From the NCBI GenBank assembly GCA_020639095.1, contig JACKHH010000002.1, forward strand, positions 1 through 64,000: a stretch of 64,000 nt of DNA, read 5' to 3'. A program made the position numbers and the translations under genes. This stretch comes from Phycisphaerales bacterium (GTDB lineage: Bacteria; Planctomycetota; Phycisphaerae; UBA1845). Shown one piece after another: positions 8,793 through 17,730 of the stretch. The notes beneath the pieces are model-generated. The model saw nothing but the letters and a program-made list of their open reading frames with translations, had not been told where the DNA came from and did no database searches. Each line of letters starts with the position of its first letter. The stretch's first letter is position 1.

Positions 8793-9707
8793 TTATCCCA
8801 GCGTGTGGTCGACGATCAGTTCGTGGATCATTGTGCGAATCGCGTCCTCGGTCGGCGGTACTTCCGTGAAGCCCTCCTTGGTGAGCACGATCGACTGCAC
8901 GCGATGCACCTTCGTCGGCGAACCGGCGAGCCCGCACCATTGCAGATCGGCTGCGATGTCGTCGAGATTCCACTGTTCGATAAGCTGTCCGGCCATCTTG
9001 AGTTTTTCAACGCCGTCAGCGAAGGCGTTCTCGCGTTCGTCTTCGCTCGCGCCAGGCATAGCGGCAGCGATCTCCTTGCGCAACTCGTCGACCGCCCGGC
9101 TGCGTTTACGCTGCATTACCCGCCGCGCCGACGCGGGCCGCGGCTCGTTCGCGGTGTCCAGCACGGTCAGCAGCAGCGGCAAACGCCCTTCCAGGATTTC
9201 CCAACCGTTGCCGACGTTGCGCCGCACGCGCACCGTACGCCCGTCCAGTTCCACGAGCTTTTCGAAATAGGTGACCTGCGCGATGCCCAGCTTCTCCGCC
9301 ATTTGCGGACCGACCTGCGCGGTGTCGCCGTCGATCGCCTGCCTGCCGCAAAAGACGAAATCGTAGTCCTTCAACTTGCGCACCGCCTGGGCGAGAATGT
9401 AACTGGTTGCGAGCGTGTCGCTGGCCGCCGCTCGGCGATCGGTGACCAGCACCGCGCGATCGGCGCCGCGATAGAGACACTCGCGCAGTACCTCAGCCGC
9501 TCCCAGCGGGCCCATGCTCAGCACCGTCACCGTGCCACCGTACGCATCGCGAATGTCGAGGGCGGCTTCCAGAGCGTGGAGATCTTCCGGGTTGAAGATG
9601 GCTGCGAGCGCAGCCCGATTCACCGTTCCGTCGGGCTTCATCGCCTCGCCGGAGATGTTCGACGTGTCCGGAACCTGTTTGACACATACTACGGAGTGAT
9701 AGCCCAA
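8793..9707 (-). CDS. etfB: Electron transfer flavoprotein beta subunit
   Basis: A 304-residue ETF beta subunit, partner of EtfA in the flavoprotein dimer. The start is HSVVCVKQVPDTSNI, followed by INPEDLHALE-like FNPEDLHALEAAL, TVLSMGPLGAAEVLRECLYR, RAVLVTDR, and FCGRQAIDGDTAQVGPQMAE, all typical of the family. Family members are usually about 250-260 residues; this one has about 45 extra residues near the C-terminus, including a helical insert. The TTG at 9707 was chosen because AGGAG lies seven bases upstream; the open frame continues further but without family similarity. It is the first gene of the operon etfB-etfA-acyl-CoA dehydrogenase. Confidence 0.93.
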   Translation of the reverse strand: MGYHSVVCVKQVPDTSNISGEAMKPDGTVNRAALAAIFNPEDLHALEAALDIRDAYGGTVTVLSMGPLGAAEVLRECLYRGADRAVLVTDRRAAASDTLATSYILAQAVRKLKDYDFVFCGRQAIDGDTAQVGPQMAEKLGIAQVTYFEKLVELDGRTVRVRRNVGNGWEILEGRLPLLLTVLDTANEPRPASARRVMQRKRSRAVDELRKEIAAAMPGASEDERENAFADGVEKLKMAGQLIEQWNLDDIAADLQWCGLAGSPTKVHRVQSIVLTKEGFTEVPPTEDAIRTMIHELIVDHTLG

Positions 9708-9823
9708 GGCAACGCTCCTGTTCGCGCGCCCCTCGCCAGCCGGTTCAAACCTAGCGATCCACGCCCGCAACGTCAAGGTCGCAATTGCCCGACAATCTCC
9801 CCAGCCGAAAGTTCGGACCGCGC

Positions 9824-9829
9824 TATAAT
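9824..9829 (+). promoter_or_regulatory. Possible -10 box
   Basis: A perfect TATAAT lies in the 255-base divergent gap between etfB and the amidohydrolase, 134 bases before the amidohydrolase ATG. No good -35 box is found at the right distance, so this is only a candidate. Confidence 0.25.
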
Positions 9830-9962
9830 CGGCCAACGGACCGACCACGGATGCGATGTTGGGTACGGCATCGCACGTGCATATGAGCTGTTGCGCCGCC
9901 GGACGTGTATCGAACTCGGGAAATCCCTATTCGCCTGACCAGTTCACACGGGGAGTGCCGTC

Positions 9963-11231
9963 ATGAAAACGCTCAACGGAACACTGCTGCAACCCCAGTC
10001 ACCCACCGAATACACCCTGCAATCCAACACCACCGTACGCATCGATAACGATGGACGCATCGCCGAAGTCGGTCACGACAAGACCGCTGCCGGTGACGTC
10101 GTGGGCGGAGCGGATTGTTGGATTCTCCCCGGGTTCATCGACGCGCACTTGCACCTGCCGCAGTGGGATCGCCGGGGCATCGATGGGTACTCGATTCGCG
10201 AATGGCACGAAAAAGTCGTCTACCCAGCCGAGGCGCGCTTTGCCGACGTCGCGCTCGCTGAGTTGATTGCGGAATCGTTCGTCGATGGCGTCATCGGCAG
10301 TGGCACGACGACCGTCGCGGCCTACGGCAGCCCCTTCGGAAAAGCAACGCATCGCTGCTTCGAAGTCTTTGCGCGACGCGGTCTGCGCGCCATCTATGGC
10401 CGCATGCTCAACGACGTGCACTGCCCCGATGAACTCTCTGCGCCCGCTGATCGCCAGCTCGACGAAGCCCGCGAAATCGCCGCGAAATGGCACGGCGCGG
10501 AGAACGGTCGACTCAGTTACGCGTTCAGCCCGCGGCAACCTCGCTGCTGCTCCGAAAAGCTCATGCGCGGCGCCGCCGCCCTTGCGGAAATGGTCGGCTG
10601 CTACATTCAAACGCACGCCGGCGAATCGCACGACGAAGTACACGCTGTTCGCGAAAGCTACCCCGACAGCCTCGACGACATTGACGTGTTCGCCGAAATG
10701 GGCCTGCTCACCAAACGGACGCTGCTCGGCCACGGCGTCGTGCTGGATCACGACGAACGCCACCAGATTGTGGAAACCCAAACGACGCTGGTACACTGCC
10801 CCACCGCGAACCTCTTCCTCGAAGCCGGGCTGATGGACTACGTCACGCACCGCAAAGCCGGTGTCCGCTTCGCGCTCGGCAGCAGCATCGCCAGCGGGCC
10901 CGACGCGTTCATGCCGCACGTCGCCGTCGCCTGCCTGCAAACCGCGAAGGCACTCAAGGTCCACGCGATCCCGCGCCGCGCGTATCCCGTGCCGCAAGCG
11001 GCGGAAGCGTGGTGGCTGCTCACCCGCGGCGGAGCCGAGGCACTCTCCATGGGCGATCGCGTCGGCACCATCGCCGCAGGCTACGAAGCCGATTGCATCA
11101 TCGTGCGCCCCGAGCCCTGGATCGCAGAACTGCCGCCGGAAAATCAGGCGTCCGCGCTGCTCTACACGCTCAAGCCCGAACAAATCGAGCACGTATTCAT
11201 CGCCGGAAAACGCGTCGGTCCGAAGCATTGA
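9963..11231 (+). CDS. Guanine-deaminase-like amidohydrolase, metal Asp missing
   Basis: A 422-residue amidohydrolase-superfamily protein. Metal-site pieces are present: PGFIDAHLHLPQWD (HxH), YIQTHAGESHDEV, LLGHGVVLD and HCPTANLFL. The overall order and the TNLFL-like segment are those of guanine deaminase and related purine or pterin deaminases. The strand-8 segment, which normally reads LGTD or LGSD and supplies the catalytic/metal Asp, reads ALGSSIASGPD here, with Ser at residue 308 in place of Asp. Deaminase activity is therefore uncertain. GGGGAG lies eight bases before the ATG. The gene is monocistronic. It could be a repurposed or inactive member. Confidence 0.8.
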   Translation: MKTLNGTLLQPQSPTEYTLQSNTTVRIDNDGRIAEVGHDKTAAGDVVGGADCWILPGFIDAHLHLPQWDRRGIDGYSIREWHEKVVYPAEARFADVALAELIAESFVDGVIGSGTTTVAAYGSPFGKATHRCFEVFARRGLRAIYGRMLNDVHCPDELSAPADRQLDEAREIAAKWHGAENGRLSYAFSPRQPRCCSEKLMRGAAALAEMVGCYIQTHAGESHDEVHAVRESYPDSLDDIDVFAEMGLLTKRTLLGHGVVLDHDERHQIVETQTTLVHCPTANLFLEAGLMDYVTHRKAGVRFALGSSIASGPDAFMPHVAVACLQTAKALKVHAIPRRAYPVPQAAEAWWLLTRGGAEALSMGDRVGTIAAGYEADCIIVRPEPWIAELPPENQASALLYTLKPEQIEHVFIAGKRVGPKH

Positions 11232-11425
11232 GCAGGCACAGCGTGCGCTGGTATTGCACGCCACTGGGATAGCTCACCCCGCTACTCGGGATGATGCTCC
11301 ACGATCCATTGGCAGCACCGGTCCGCACGAACAACATTCGCGTGCTTCGCCCACACTCCACGTTTTTCTACGGACCTTGGGTCAACATCGCATAAAGGTG
11401 CGGTCGATCCGCGACTGGAAACGCT

Positions 11426-11457
11426 CGGGGCTGCGAACGCCCGCGCTCGCAGCCCCG
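11426..11457. terminator. Hairpin between convergent genes
   Basis: An 11-bp perfect stem (11426-11436 with 11447-11457) with a 10-base loop sits between the convergent amidohydrolase and DUF2202 genes. There is no T-run on either side, so it may be a factor-dependent or bidirectional terminator, or simply a palindrome. Confidence 0.4.
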
Positions 11458-11501
11458 TCGTTGGCGCACACCGTGCGCGCTCGGCTCCGCCCTTCCGCTT
11501 G

Positions 11502-12227
11502 CTATGGAGTCGTGTCAACCGTTGGTAGGTAGCGGAAGCGCTCTTGCGACTGCGTGAATGCGCCATTCTGGTGTTGCGATCCGTTGTTGCCTGCCCCGTC
11601 GACGATCGCGTCGTACTCCTCCTGCGTCAGATACTGCGGGACGTAAACGCCGCCCGCCCGGGTGATCTGCTTGTCAAAGGCACGGAGGTGGTTTTCCGAA
11701 CCTTGCAGGAGGTTCTCAAAGACGAGCGTGACGTCGGGGTTGTCCGATTGCACAAGCGCAATCTGCAAGTCGGCGATGTCCAACTCCTCGATCAGCGCGC
11801 CGACCTGGAGGGCTGACATCACGCTGTTCGTACCCATATCGACAAGCGACACGTACAACGCGGCAAACACAGGATCGGTAAACACACCGACCGTGTCATC
11901 AACCACAGGATCGATTAGCTCATAGCACACGATCAGATCGAGTACGGCATCCATGTGCCGCTGCTCCGACGCGCTGATGTTGTTGAAGATCTGCAGGCCC
12001 CAGACGTCATAAAGCGTGAGGTAGACGTCGCGCGCCAGCTTCTCCTCCTCGCGCATGTGCAGGACGTCGTGCGCCACCTCTGCCGACAGCGGTCCGTCCT
12101 CGGTGCAGTGCGCGGCATCCGTCGCATGCGGGCCGGGGCCGGGCATCTTCGCGCCAAGTGCGGGACGCAGCGCGAGCCCCACGGTCAACACCAACGTACC
12201 CATCAGCAATGTTCGCAGTTTCAGCAT
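11502..12227 (-). CDS. DUF2202 ferritin-like secreted protein
   Basis: A 241-residue protein with a signal peptide at residues 1-26 (ending RPALGAK). The rest matches DUF2202: HMREEEKLARDVYLTLYDVW, FNNISASEQRHMDAVLDLI, then VGALIEELDIADLQIAL and ENLLQGSENHLRAFDKQI. Glu and His residues in EEEKLARD, SEQRHMD, EELD and SENHLRAF are spaced as in ferritin-like four-helix bundles, so a di-metal site is plausible. The biological role of DUF2202 is not established. The C-terminus is NGSQHQNG-rich. It lies downstream of a secreted dockerin protein on the same strand, 77 bases away. Confidence 0.88.
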   Translation of the reverse strand: MLKLRTLLMGTLVLTVGLALRPALGAKMPGPGPHATDAAHCTEDGPLSAEVAHDVLHMREEEKLARDVYLTLYDVWGLQIFNNISASEQRHMDAVLDLIVCYELIDPVVDDTVGVFTDPVFAALYVSLVDMGTNSVMSALQVGALIEELDIADLQIALVQSDNPDVTLVFENLLQGSENHLRAFDKQITRAGGVYVPQYLTQEEYDAIVDGAGNNGSQHQNGAFTQSQERFRYLPTVDTTP

Positions 12228-12304
12228 GGTTGTTCTCCTCTTTGCATGGGCCAGTTAACCCCCAGAATCCCCAGCGCACCGCGCCCGTCCATGTCCAAAG
12301 ACGG

Positions 12305-13231
12305 TCACAGTGCGCCCACGTCAAACAACTCGACGAACGCGGCGAAGTCGCGCAAATCGACGTCGCGATCGTGTTCAAGGTCGGCAAGTTCAAAGTCGAA
12401 CGCGGAGCACCCCGGCGGTGGCGTAGCGACCTCCGGGCCGTTCAGGCAGTCCACGAACCGCGCATGATCGAACAGGTCGACATCGCCGTCGTCGTCAAAG
12501 TCCGGCGGTAGAACAGTCGGGTTGTGCAGGTTCAACGCGTTCGTGTTTTCCAGGTAGATGTCGTCGAGATAGAGCGGCCCGGAGTTGCCGCTGCTACCGC
12601 CTCCCGTCTTGATGAAAAACGTGCGCAAATCGCCGGCAGTCCCGTCACGAAACGTGAAGAGCAACTGCCCGTCGGCATCGAGCATGTCGTTCACGCTGGC
12701 CGGTCGAACGAGCGCAGTGTGCAGGTAGACGCGCGACTCATCGTTCAGGTTGTCGATCAGGATCCAAACGTTGTACCAGACGTCCGGCTCGAGCAGGATC
12801 AGGTCTTCGTAGGTTCCGTCATCGTTGATGCGCAACTCGTTGCTCGCGTTGCTCATACCCAACTCGACTTCGAATTCGCCGAATTGATCCGGAAAACTCG
12901 AGTCGGACATTCCGAATGAGAACGTCTGCTGTCCGCCGAACCGGAAGCGCAGATACAGCATGCGAGTTGTACCGTTCACGAGCAGCAAATCATGTCGCAG
13001 ATGTGTCGAGTCGGTGGTGACGGCGAGCACCTGGTTGTCGGGATTTGCGGGATCAGCCACGACAACACTCGTGTCGTCAGCGGCAATCCAACCGCTCTGA
13101 TCGTCCACCGGGCCGATCGTGGCGGATTCAAAATCGTCGACGAGTTCGAATTCCGCGAACGCATCGCGCGGCACCGCCAACAACAAGATGATCGCAAGAA
13201 TGAGCTGAAAGCGAACGGCGTGCTTGATCAT
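12305..13231 (-). CDS. Secreted dockerin-type protein
   Basis: A 308-residue exported protein. Signal peptide residues 1-26 (MIKHAVRFQLILAIILLLAV). A LamG/concanavalin-like beta-sandwich follows (residues 28-235), recognised from FELVDDFESATIGPVDDQSG, WYNVWILIDN and the Ser/Gly-rich SGNSGPLYLDDIYLENT. The C-terminus (about 240-308) is a dockerin-like EF-hand pair: DFDDDGDVDLFDHARFVDCL and LEHDRDVDLRDFAAFVELF. No cohesin is seen in the window. ATG 13231 was chosen because it directly begins the signal peptide; the frame runs 23 codons further upstream without a leader-like sequence. Confidence 0.82.
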   Translation of the reverse strand: MIKHAVRFQLILAIILLLAVPRDAFAEFELVDDFESATIGPVDDQSGWIAADDTSVVVADPANPDNQVLAVTTDSTHLRHDLLLVNGTTRMLYLRFRFGGQQTFSFGMSDSSFPDQFGEFEVELGMSNASNELRINDDGTYEDLILLEPDVWYNVWILIDNLNDESRVYLHTALVRPASVNDMLDADGQLLFTFRDGTAGDLRTFFIKTGGGSSGNSGPLYLDDIYLENTNALNLHNPTVLPPDFDDDGDVDLFDHARFVDCLNGPEVATPPPGCSAFDFELADLEHDRDVDLRDFAAFVELFDVGAL

Positions 13232-13405
13232 GGTCGCGTCTCCCGCATGCGGATGAGCAAATCGACTCGCCGTGCGGCGCCGATCCCCTCTCGCGGCCAT
13301 GGTGCATTGATGAGTTTACGCCACAGAGTCGTGACGTGTCGGGACAATTAGGGGTTTTTAATTACTCGCAATAGTGTCGCAAATGTGTGCGTTGCGCATC
13401 TCTCG

Positions 13406-15247
13406 TCAGCGCGCCGTCGGCAGGTGTACGTGGAACGCGGTGCCTTTGTTCGGTTCGCTTTCGACCGAAACAAAACCACCGGCCTGTTTGACCGCGGCGT
13501 ATACCACCGCGAGCCCCATGCCACGCGGGCCGTGCGCGCCGCGCGACTTGGACGTAAAGAATGGTTGAAAGATGCGCTCCTGATGCACTACGGGAATTCC
13601 ACAGCCGGTATCCGCGAGCGTCAGCACGACGTAAGGTCGCGGGACGCTTGGCAGCATCGGGTCGACGGCTTCCGTTTCCGTGACCTTGACTTGAATCGTC
13701 CCGCCGTCCGGCATGGCTTCACGGGCGTTGATCAGCAGATTGAGCACGATCTGTGTGAGGTGATCGCGATCGATTTCGACTGCGGCGGATGTCTCGCTCG
13801 TAAACTGGATCTCAAGCGCCTCGCGAAACGTGTCGTCCATTGCCTCGACGATCAGTTGCACCGTTTCCGATAGCGGCAAGCGCTCGGGCATACCGCGATC
13901 CGAACCCGCGAACCGCGACAACCGGCGCGCCAAACTCGCCGCCTGTTCGCACGCGGTCAGCGCGGAATGCGCCTGTCGACGCGCGTCCGGATCCGAGGAG
14001 TCCGCCTCAAGTTGCGTCAGCGAATTCACCGCACAGTGCAACAGGTTCTTGAAGTCGTGCGCGATTCCGCGTGCAACCGTGACCGAAGCCTCCATCGTCT
14101 CTGCGTGGCGCGACATCTGCTGGAGGCGCTGCCGTTCAGTGACATCGCGCAAGACAATCGCAACATACGTGCAGTCGGTGTAGCGCACCGGATAGGCAAC
14201 GACATCGACGGCACGATGCCGGTGATTCGCGTCCGGCGGCGAGGCTTCCAGCACCCGGACAACGTCGTTGGTCGCGAGCACACGGCTGATCAGCGCATCC
14301 CACCGCCTGCCCATGCCATTCCAACCCGGCCAGACTTCGTTGGCAGGTCGCCCCACCGCACTCGCCGCCTGCGGCCCCAAGACGGCACTGTCATTGTCGT
14401 GACACTCAATGACGCGACCGCTCGCTTCGCACACAATGACGGCATCACGCAGGTTCTCAAACAGGGATTTGAACTTGAGCTGAGACTCACGAAGCGACGC
14501 AGCCATGGTGTTCAATGAGGTGGCCAGCGCGCCGAGTTCATCGGCTGAGTCGATCGACGCACGGTGAGCCAGATCGCCCTGTGCGAACGCCTCGGTGGCG
14601 TCGACCAACCCGGCGATCGGCGCAACCAGTCGCCGCCGCACGATGATCGCACCGGCAACGACCAGTCCGACACCGGATGCCGCAACCAGCAGCGAAACCG
14701 TGAGCAGCTTGCCGTTTCGCGAAAAAAGCAACCCACTGGAGTGGCGGCGGTGCGAATCAAGCGCGCTGCGCAGATGCTGCAAATCCTGATCCAGGGCTGC
14801 CGCTGAACCGTCTTCGATGCGTTCGCGGAACACATGCCTCGCGACATCCAGGTCGTTACGCCTGACGAGTTCAATACACTCCGAGATCGACCGCTCCAGC
14901 TCGTCGCGCCTGGTCGAAAGATTGGCGCTGATCCAGCCAAGCTCCGGCTGACTGCGACCGGAGTAGCGTGCGACTTCCGCCAAGCGATTGAGCACCGATT
15001 TCGTGTTCGCAATGAGATCGTCATCGACAGGCCGCTGGCCTGCAACGACTTCGTGCAGGTGTACGTCGAGGTTCTTGAGGTCAATGCGCAGGGACTCGAC
15101 GACTTGCCCTTCGCTCGCGAGCGATTCAAGGCGTCGCGCGGCTCGATCAACGTAAAACTGCACGCCGAATACCGTCGCCAGCGTAGCCAGCACGGTGAAG
15201 ACGGCAAACGCGGAGTGTAGGATGATCAAACGTCGCCGAAGTGTCAT
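13406..15247 (-). CDS. Sensor histidine kinase (HAMP-PAS-HisKA-HATPase)
   Basis: A 613-residue membrane kinase. A first membrane helix (about 8-32), a periplasmic four-helix-type sensor (33-185, rich in Arg/Glu/Leu heptads), a second helix (LLTVSLLVAASGVGLVVAGA), HAMP, PAS (ESQLKFKSLFENLRDAVIV) and the catalytic core are seen in order. The phospho-acceptor is His397 in GIAHDFKNLLH. ATP-binding boxes are NLLINAREAMPDGG, LTLADTGCGIP and GPRGMGLAVVYAAVKQAGGF. It is 21 bases downstream of the prepilin-like gene and belongs to the same apparent operon as an OmpR-family regulator, so the two could be cognate partners. The signal sensed is unknown. Confidence 0.9.
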   Translation of the reverse strand: MTLRRRLIILHSAFAVFTVLATLATVFGVQFYVDRAARRLESLASEGQVVESLRIDLKNLDVHLHEVVAGQRPVDDDLIANTKSVLNRLAEVARYSGRSQPELGWISANLSTRRDELERSISECIELVRRNDLDVARHVFRERIEDGSAAALDQDLQHLRSALDSHRRHSSGLLFSRNGKLLTVSLLVAASGVGLVVAGAIIVRRRLVAPIAGLVDATEAFAQGDLAHRASIDSADELGALATSLNTMAASLRESQLKFKSLFENLRDAVIVCEASGRVIECHDNDSAVLGPQAASAVGRPANEVWPGWNGMGRRWDALISRVLATNDVVRVLEASPPDANHRHRAVDVVAYPVRYTDCTYVAIVLRDVTERQRLQQMSRHAETMEASVTVARGIAHDFKNLLHCAVNSLTQLEADSSDPDARRQAHSALTACEQAASLARRLSRFAGSDRGMPERLPLSETVQLIVEAMDDTFREALEIQFTSETSAAVEIDRDHLTQIVLNLLINAREAMPDGGTIQVKVTETEAVDPMLPSVPRPYVVLTLADTGCGIPVVHQERIFQPFFTSKSRGAHGPRGMGLAVVYAAVKQAGGFVSVESEPNKGTAFHVHLPTAR

Positions 15248-15268
15248 TCGCCCGGTTCGCGCAAGTTG

Positions 15269-16081
15269 TCAGCGCCCCACGATTCCGGAGTAATCCCAAT
15301 TCCACGCCTCGCGCTCGGGATGAGCGCTGGCCAGGACGTGTCCGCCGACGAACGCGACATTTGTCAGTTTGCCATGACGTGGCGACGGCATCCAATAACG
15401 ATCACCTGCGTAGGGATCGCTGCCACCGGGCGCCCCTGGAGCGATGTAGAATGGTTCAATCCCATGTTCGGTCGCGTGCTTCCCATTAACATCCATGACC
15501 AGCGGCACGTACGGGTGACTGAGGATGTCTGCCCGAACCGTCGTGAGGCTGACCGGCGCGAGCAACGGCACACCGGCAACCTCAATTGTGGAACGGTAAA
15601 GCCGCATGTTGAACGCCAGCGATACGTCTTCCGCCGGCAGAACCGAGTCGCGTCCGCAGGGCAACCCCGCGCGTTTGGTCATGCGCGGCGCCCCAGCGGG
15701 ACACATCATTACCTGGTCCCCGCCATCCAAGACGCCGTACTGCTTATCGCCCTGATCCCAGTACTCGTCAAGCCGGTACATCGAGTCCTGAAAGTCGTTG
15801 ATATAAAAACGGTTGCGCCCAAGCTGCTCGCTGTCGCCCTGCCCAAGGGGCGACGTGCCATCGGCGAAGAATTGGAAATCAATCACAATCGAGCGCAGGT
15901 TCGACGCGCAGTTGACGCGCTTGGCTTGGTTTCGAACCGATTGCAGTGCGGGGAGGAGGATGGCCATCAACAGCGCGACAACGGAGATGACGACCAGCAA
16001 TTCTATGAGGGTAAATCCGCGCGCACGATTAGCGCGGCATAAGGTACTCCGTCTTGGACTTGTCGCCGCCCCATTCGGCAT
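15269..16081 (-). CDS. Prepilin-like protein (GFTLIELLVVI)
   Basis: A 270-residue protein with a class III prepilin signal: basic leader of 21 residues, then G|FTLIELLVVISVVALLMAI, the substrate form for a PilD-type peptidase and N-methylation. The body is the planctomycete pseudopilin type: DVSLAFNMRLY in the middle and a C-terminal RHGKLTNVAFVGGHV that matches the H-X9-DG pattern except that Gly replaces Asp. It is predicted to be a minor pseudopilin of a type II secretion or type IV pilus-like system, or an independent surface protein. The initiation codon is uncertain; a start 18-20 residues later would still leave the signal. It lies 81 bases downstream of the dockerin protein and 21 bases upstream of the kinase. 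Confidence 0.85.
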   Translation of the reverse strand: MPNGAATSPRRSTLCRANRARGFTLIELLVVISVVALLMAILLPALQSVRNQAKRVNCASNLRSIVIDFQFFADGTSPLGQGDSEQLGRNRFYINDFQDSMYRLDEYWDQGDKQYGVLDGGDQVMMCPAGAPRMTKRAGLPCGRDSVLPAEDVSLAFNMRLYRSTIEVAGVPLLAPVSLTTVRADILSHPYVPLVMDVNGKHATEHGIEPFYIAPGAPGGSDPYAGDRYWMPSPRHGKLTNVAFVGGHVLASAHPEREAWNWDYSGIVGR

Positions 16082-16162
16082 GTTTGCGTGACCCTTGCAC
16101 CCGTAAAGCCAAGTTAATCAAGGTAGTTGGGGGTACGCAACACTCCATTCCTTACAATCCCT

Positions 16163-17710
16163 TCATGGTTTTACAGGGCCAGTGCAAGTGTTGGAGAGCC
16201 AGTTGAAATCAGTGGTATCCACGGTGCCATCGCCGTTCAGGTCGAATATCCCACACCAGTCCCCCCATCCCGTCGACCACCCGTTGCAGCGTTGGAACTT
16301 CGCAAAATCCTCCAGATCGATGTCATCGTCAGCCGTGCCATCCCCTTCCCGCGACACCAGCAGCTTGTCAAGGTTGTCGACGACCCCGTCCTGATTGACG
16401 TCGTAGACCGTGAAGTTCGCGGCGAACTGAGCGAGCACCACTCGGTCATCAACCAGCCCGTCATCGCCGTCGTGATCATCAATGTACTTCTCGATCGCGT
16501 CGATGTCGTCGTCTTCGGCTTCGTCTTTGCCGTCGACATCGCCGCGCATCGGATCGGGCCAGGCGTCCGTCCACACGAAACCATAGCCCGGCTCGGAGTA
16601 CGGAATGCCCACTAGCGCGGTGACGCGCCACTCGTCCGGCTTCAAGTACGACCCGGGCCCGTGTCCCCTCCATCCCAGGATCAGCTCTTCCTCGGGTTGG
16701 CCCGTGGGAAACATTTCGACCACTTCCGCGCTTTCCGCGAGATCCTTCAAGGCTTCCGTGATGCTCGCCTGATCGGACGGGTCATGGTTATTGGGTTGCG
16801 GCATCTCCCCATTCATCGCGGCGGCCGCCACGTTGGTCAATGGGAAAACCAACGACACGGTTGTCGTGTCGTACCCGACGTCATGGGAAAACCGCAACTG
16901 GCAGTCAGGCATGTATTCGCCGGGCACACTTCCGCCCGACGCGAGGCTGTACGGCTCGAATCCGTGCGCACGGTGGAACCACTTGCCGGTGATGTCCCAG
17001 GTCTCGCCCGATTCGAACAGGTTATCGCCGTCGCCGGCAACCACTTCGACGCCCGCGTGTTCGAACTGCCCGCCAAGCAGTGCAAGATGAAATTCCTCAC
17101 CGCTGCGTTCAATGTACGGCGGCGTGGTGAAGTCCTCGTCGTACGCGTCGCCATCAATCGCGAGCCGATCCTCAAACACGTGATCGTCGGGCAGCCCGCC
17201 GAAGCGCGCGATATTGCTGAGATAGCGGAACTCCGGCGCGTAGGTCTCGCCACCCGTTTCGTTGTCCTCGTCGAGATCGAATTCGATGAACCCGTACACT
17301 GGGTAAGGACCGTAAGTGAAGGGGTGGAAATTCAGCGGGTCGGTGTCACCGGGCGGGTTGTGCAGTCCGGCGAGCTCAACATCGATGCGGGCGAAATTCC
17401 CGCCGGGGGCGAAGCTACCCGCAAACACATTCGCTTGCGGCGAAGAAGCCGACCAGCGACCTACGGTAATCTTGCGGAGTTCAACCAGGGAGGCGCGACA
17501 GTCGTCGTATGTCGCGTTCATGCCGAGATCGGTCGGCCTGGCGACGACATCGTAGGTGCGGTCCTCGATTCGGTGCGGCTCGGGAGGGTCTGCGACTGTG
17601 TCACCCCGCGCAGCGCCAATGATGGCGAAGCCAATCACGCAGCGCAGCCAACGTACGCGAAGACAGGCGCGGCACCTCCGTGCGCCGTCATGTGCATACC
17701 TTAAAACCAC
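16163..17710 (-). CDS. Secreted dockerin-type protein
   Basis: A 515-residue protein of unknown function with a probable export signal at about residues 17-35 (LRCVIGFAIIGAARGD). The central region (about 75-365) is beta-rich and acidic, with GGNFARIDVELAGLHNPPGD and YPVYGFIEFDLDEDNE. The C-terminal 130 residues hold three or four EF-hand-like loops: DVDGKDEAEDDDIDAIEKYI, DVNQDGVVDNLDKLLV, DIDLEDFAKFQRC and DLNGDGTVDTTDFNWL, forming a dockerin-like domain. The GTG at 17710 follows the response-regulator stop by 20 bases, so the two are probably co-transcribed. A start inside the leader is possible. Confidence 0.75.
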   Translation of the reverse strand: MVLRYAHDGARRCRACLRVRWLRCVIGFAIIGAARGDTVADPPEPHRIEDRTYDVVARPTDLGMNATYDDCRASLVELRKITVGRWSASSPQANVFAGSFAPGGNFARIDVELAGLHNPPGDTDPLNFHPFTYGPYPVYGFIEFDLDEDNETGGETYAPEFRYLSNIARFGGLPDDHVFEDRLAIDGDAYDEDFTTPPYIERSGEEFHLALLGGQFEHAGVEVVAGDGDNLFESGETWDITGKWFHRAHGFEPYSLASGGSVPGEYMPDCQLRFSHDVGYDTTTVSLVFPLTNVAAAAMNGEMPQPNNHDPSDQASITEALKDLAESAEVVEMFPTGQPEEELILGWRGHGPGSYLKPDEWRVTALVGIPYSEPGYGFVWTDAWPDPMRGDVDGKDEAEDDDIDAIEKYIDDHDGDDGLVDDRVVLAQFAANFTVYDVNQDGVVDNLDKLLVSREGDGTADDDIDLEDFAKFQRCNGWSTGWGDWCGIFDLNGDGTVDTTDFNWLSNTCTGPVKP

Positions 17711-17730
17711 GGCACAGCCTCAAAAACACA

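Noticed and set aside
7791..9938. 715-residue open frame opposite etfA and etfB
   Set aside because: Both ETF genes on the other strand have complete family signatures; the frame has none.
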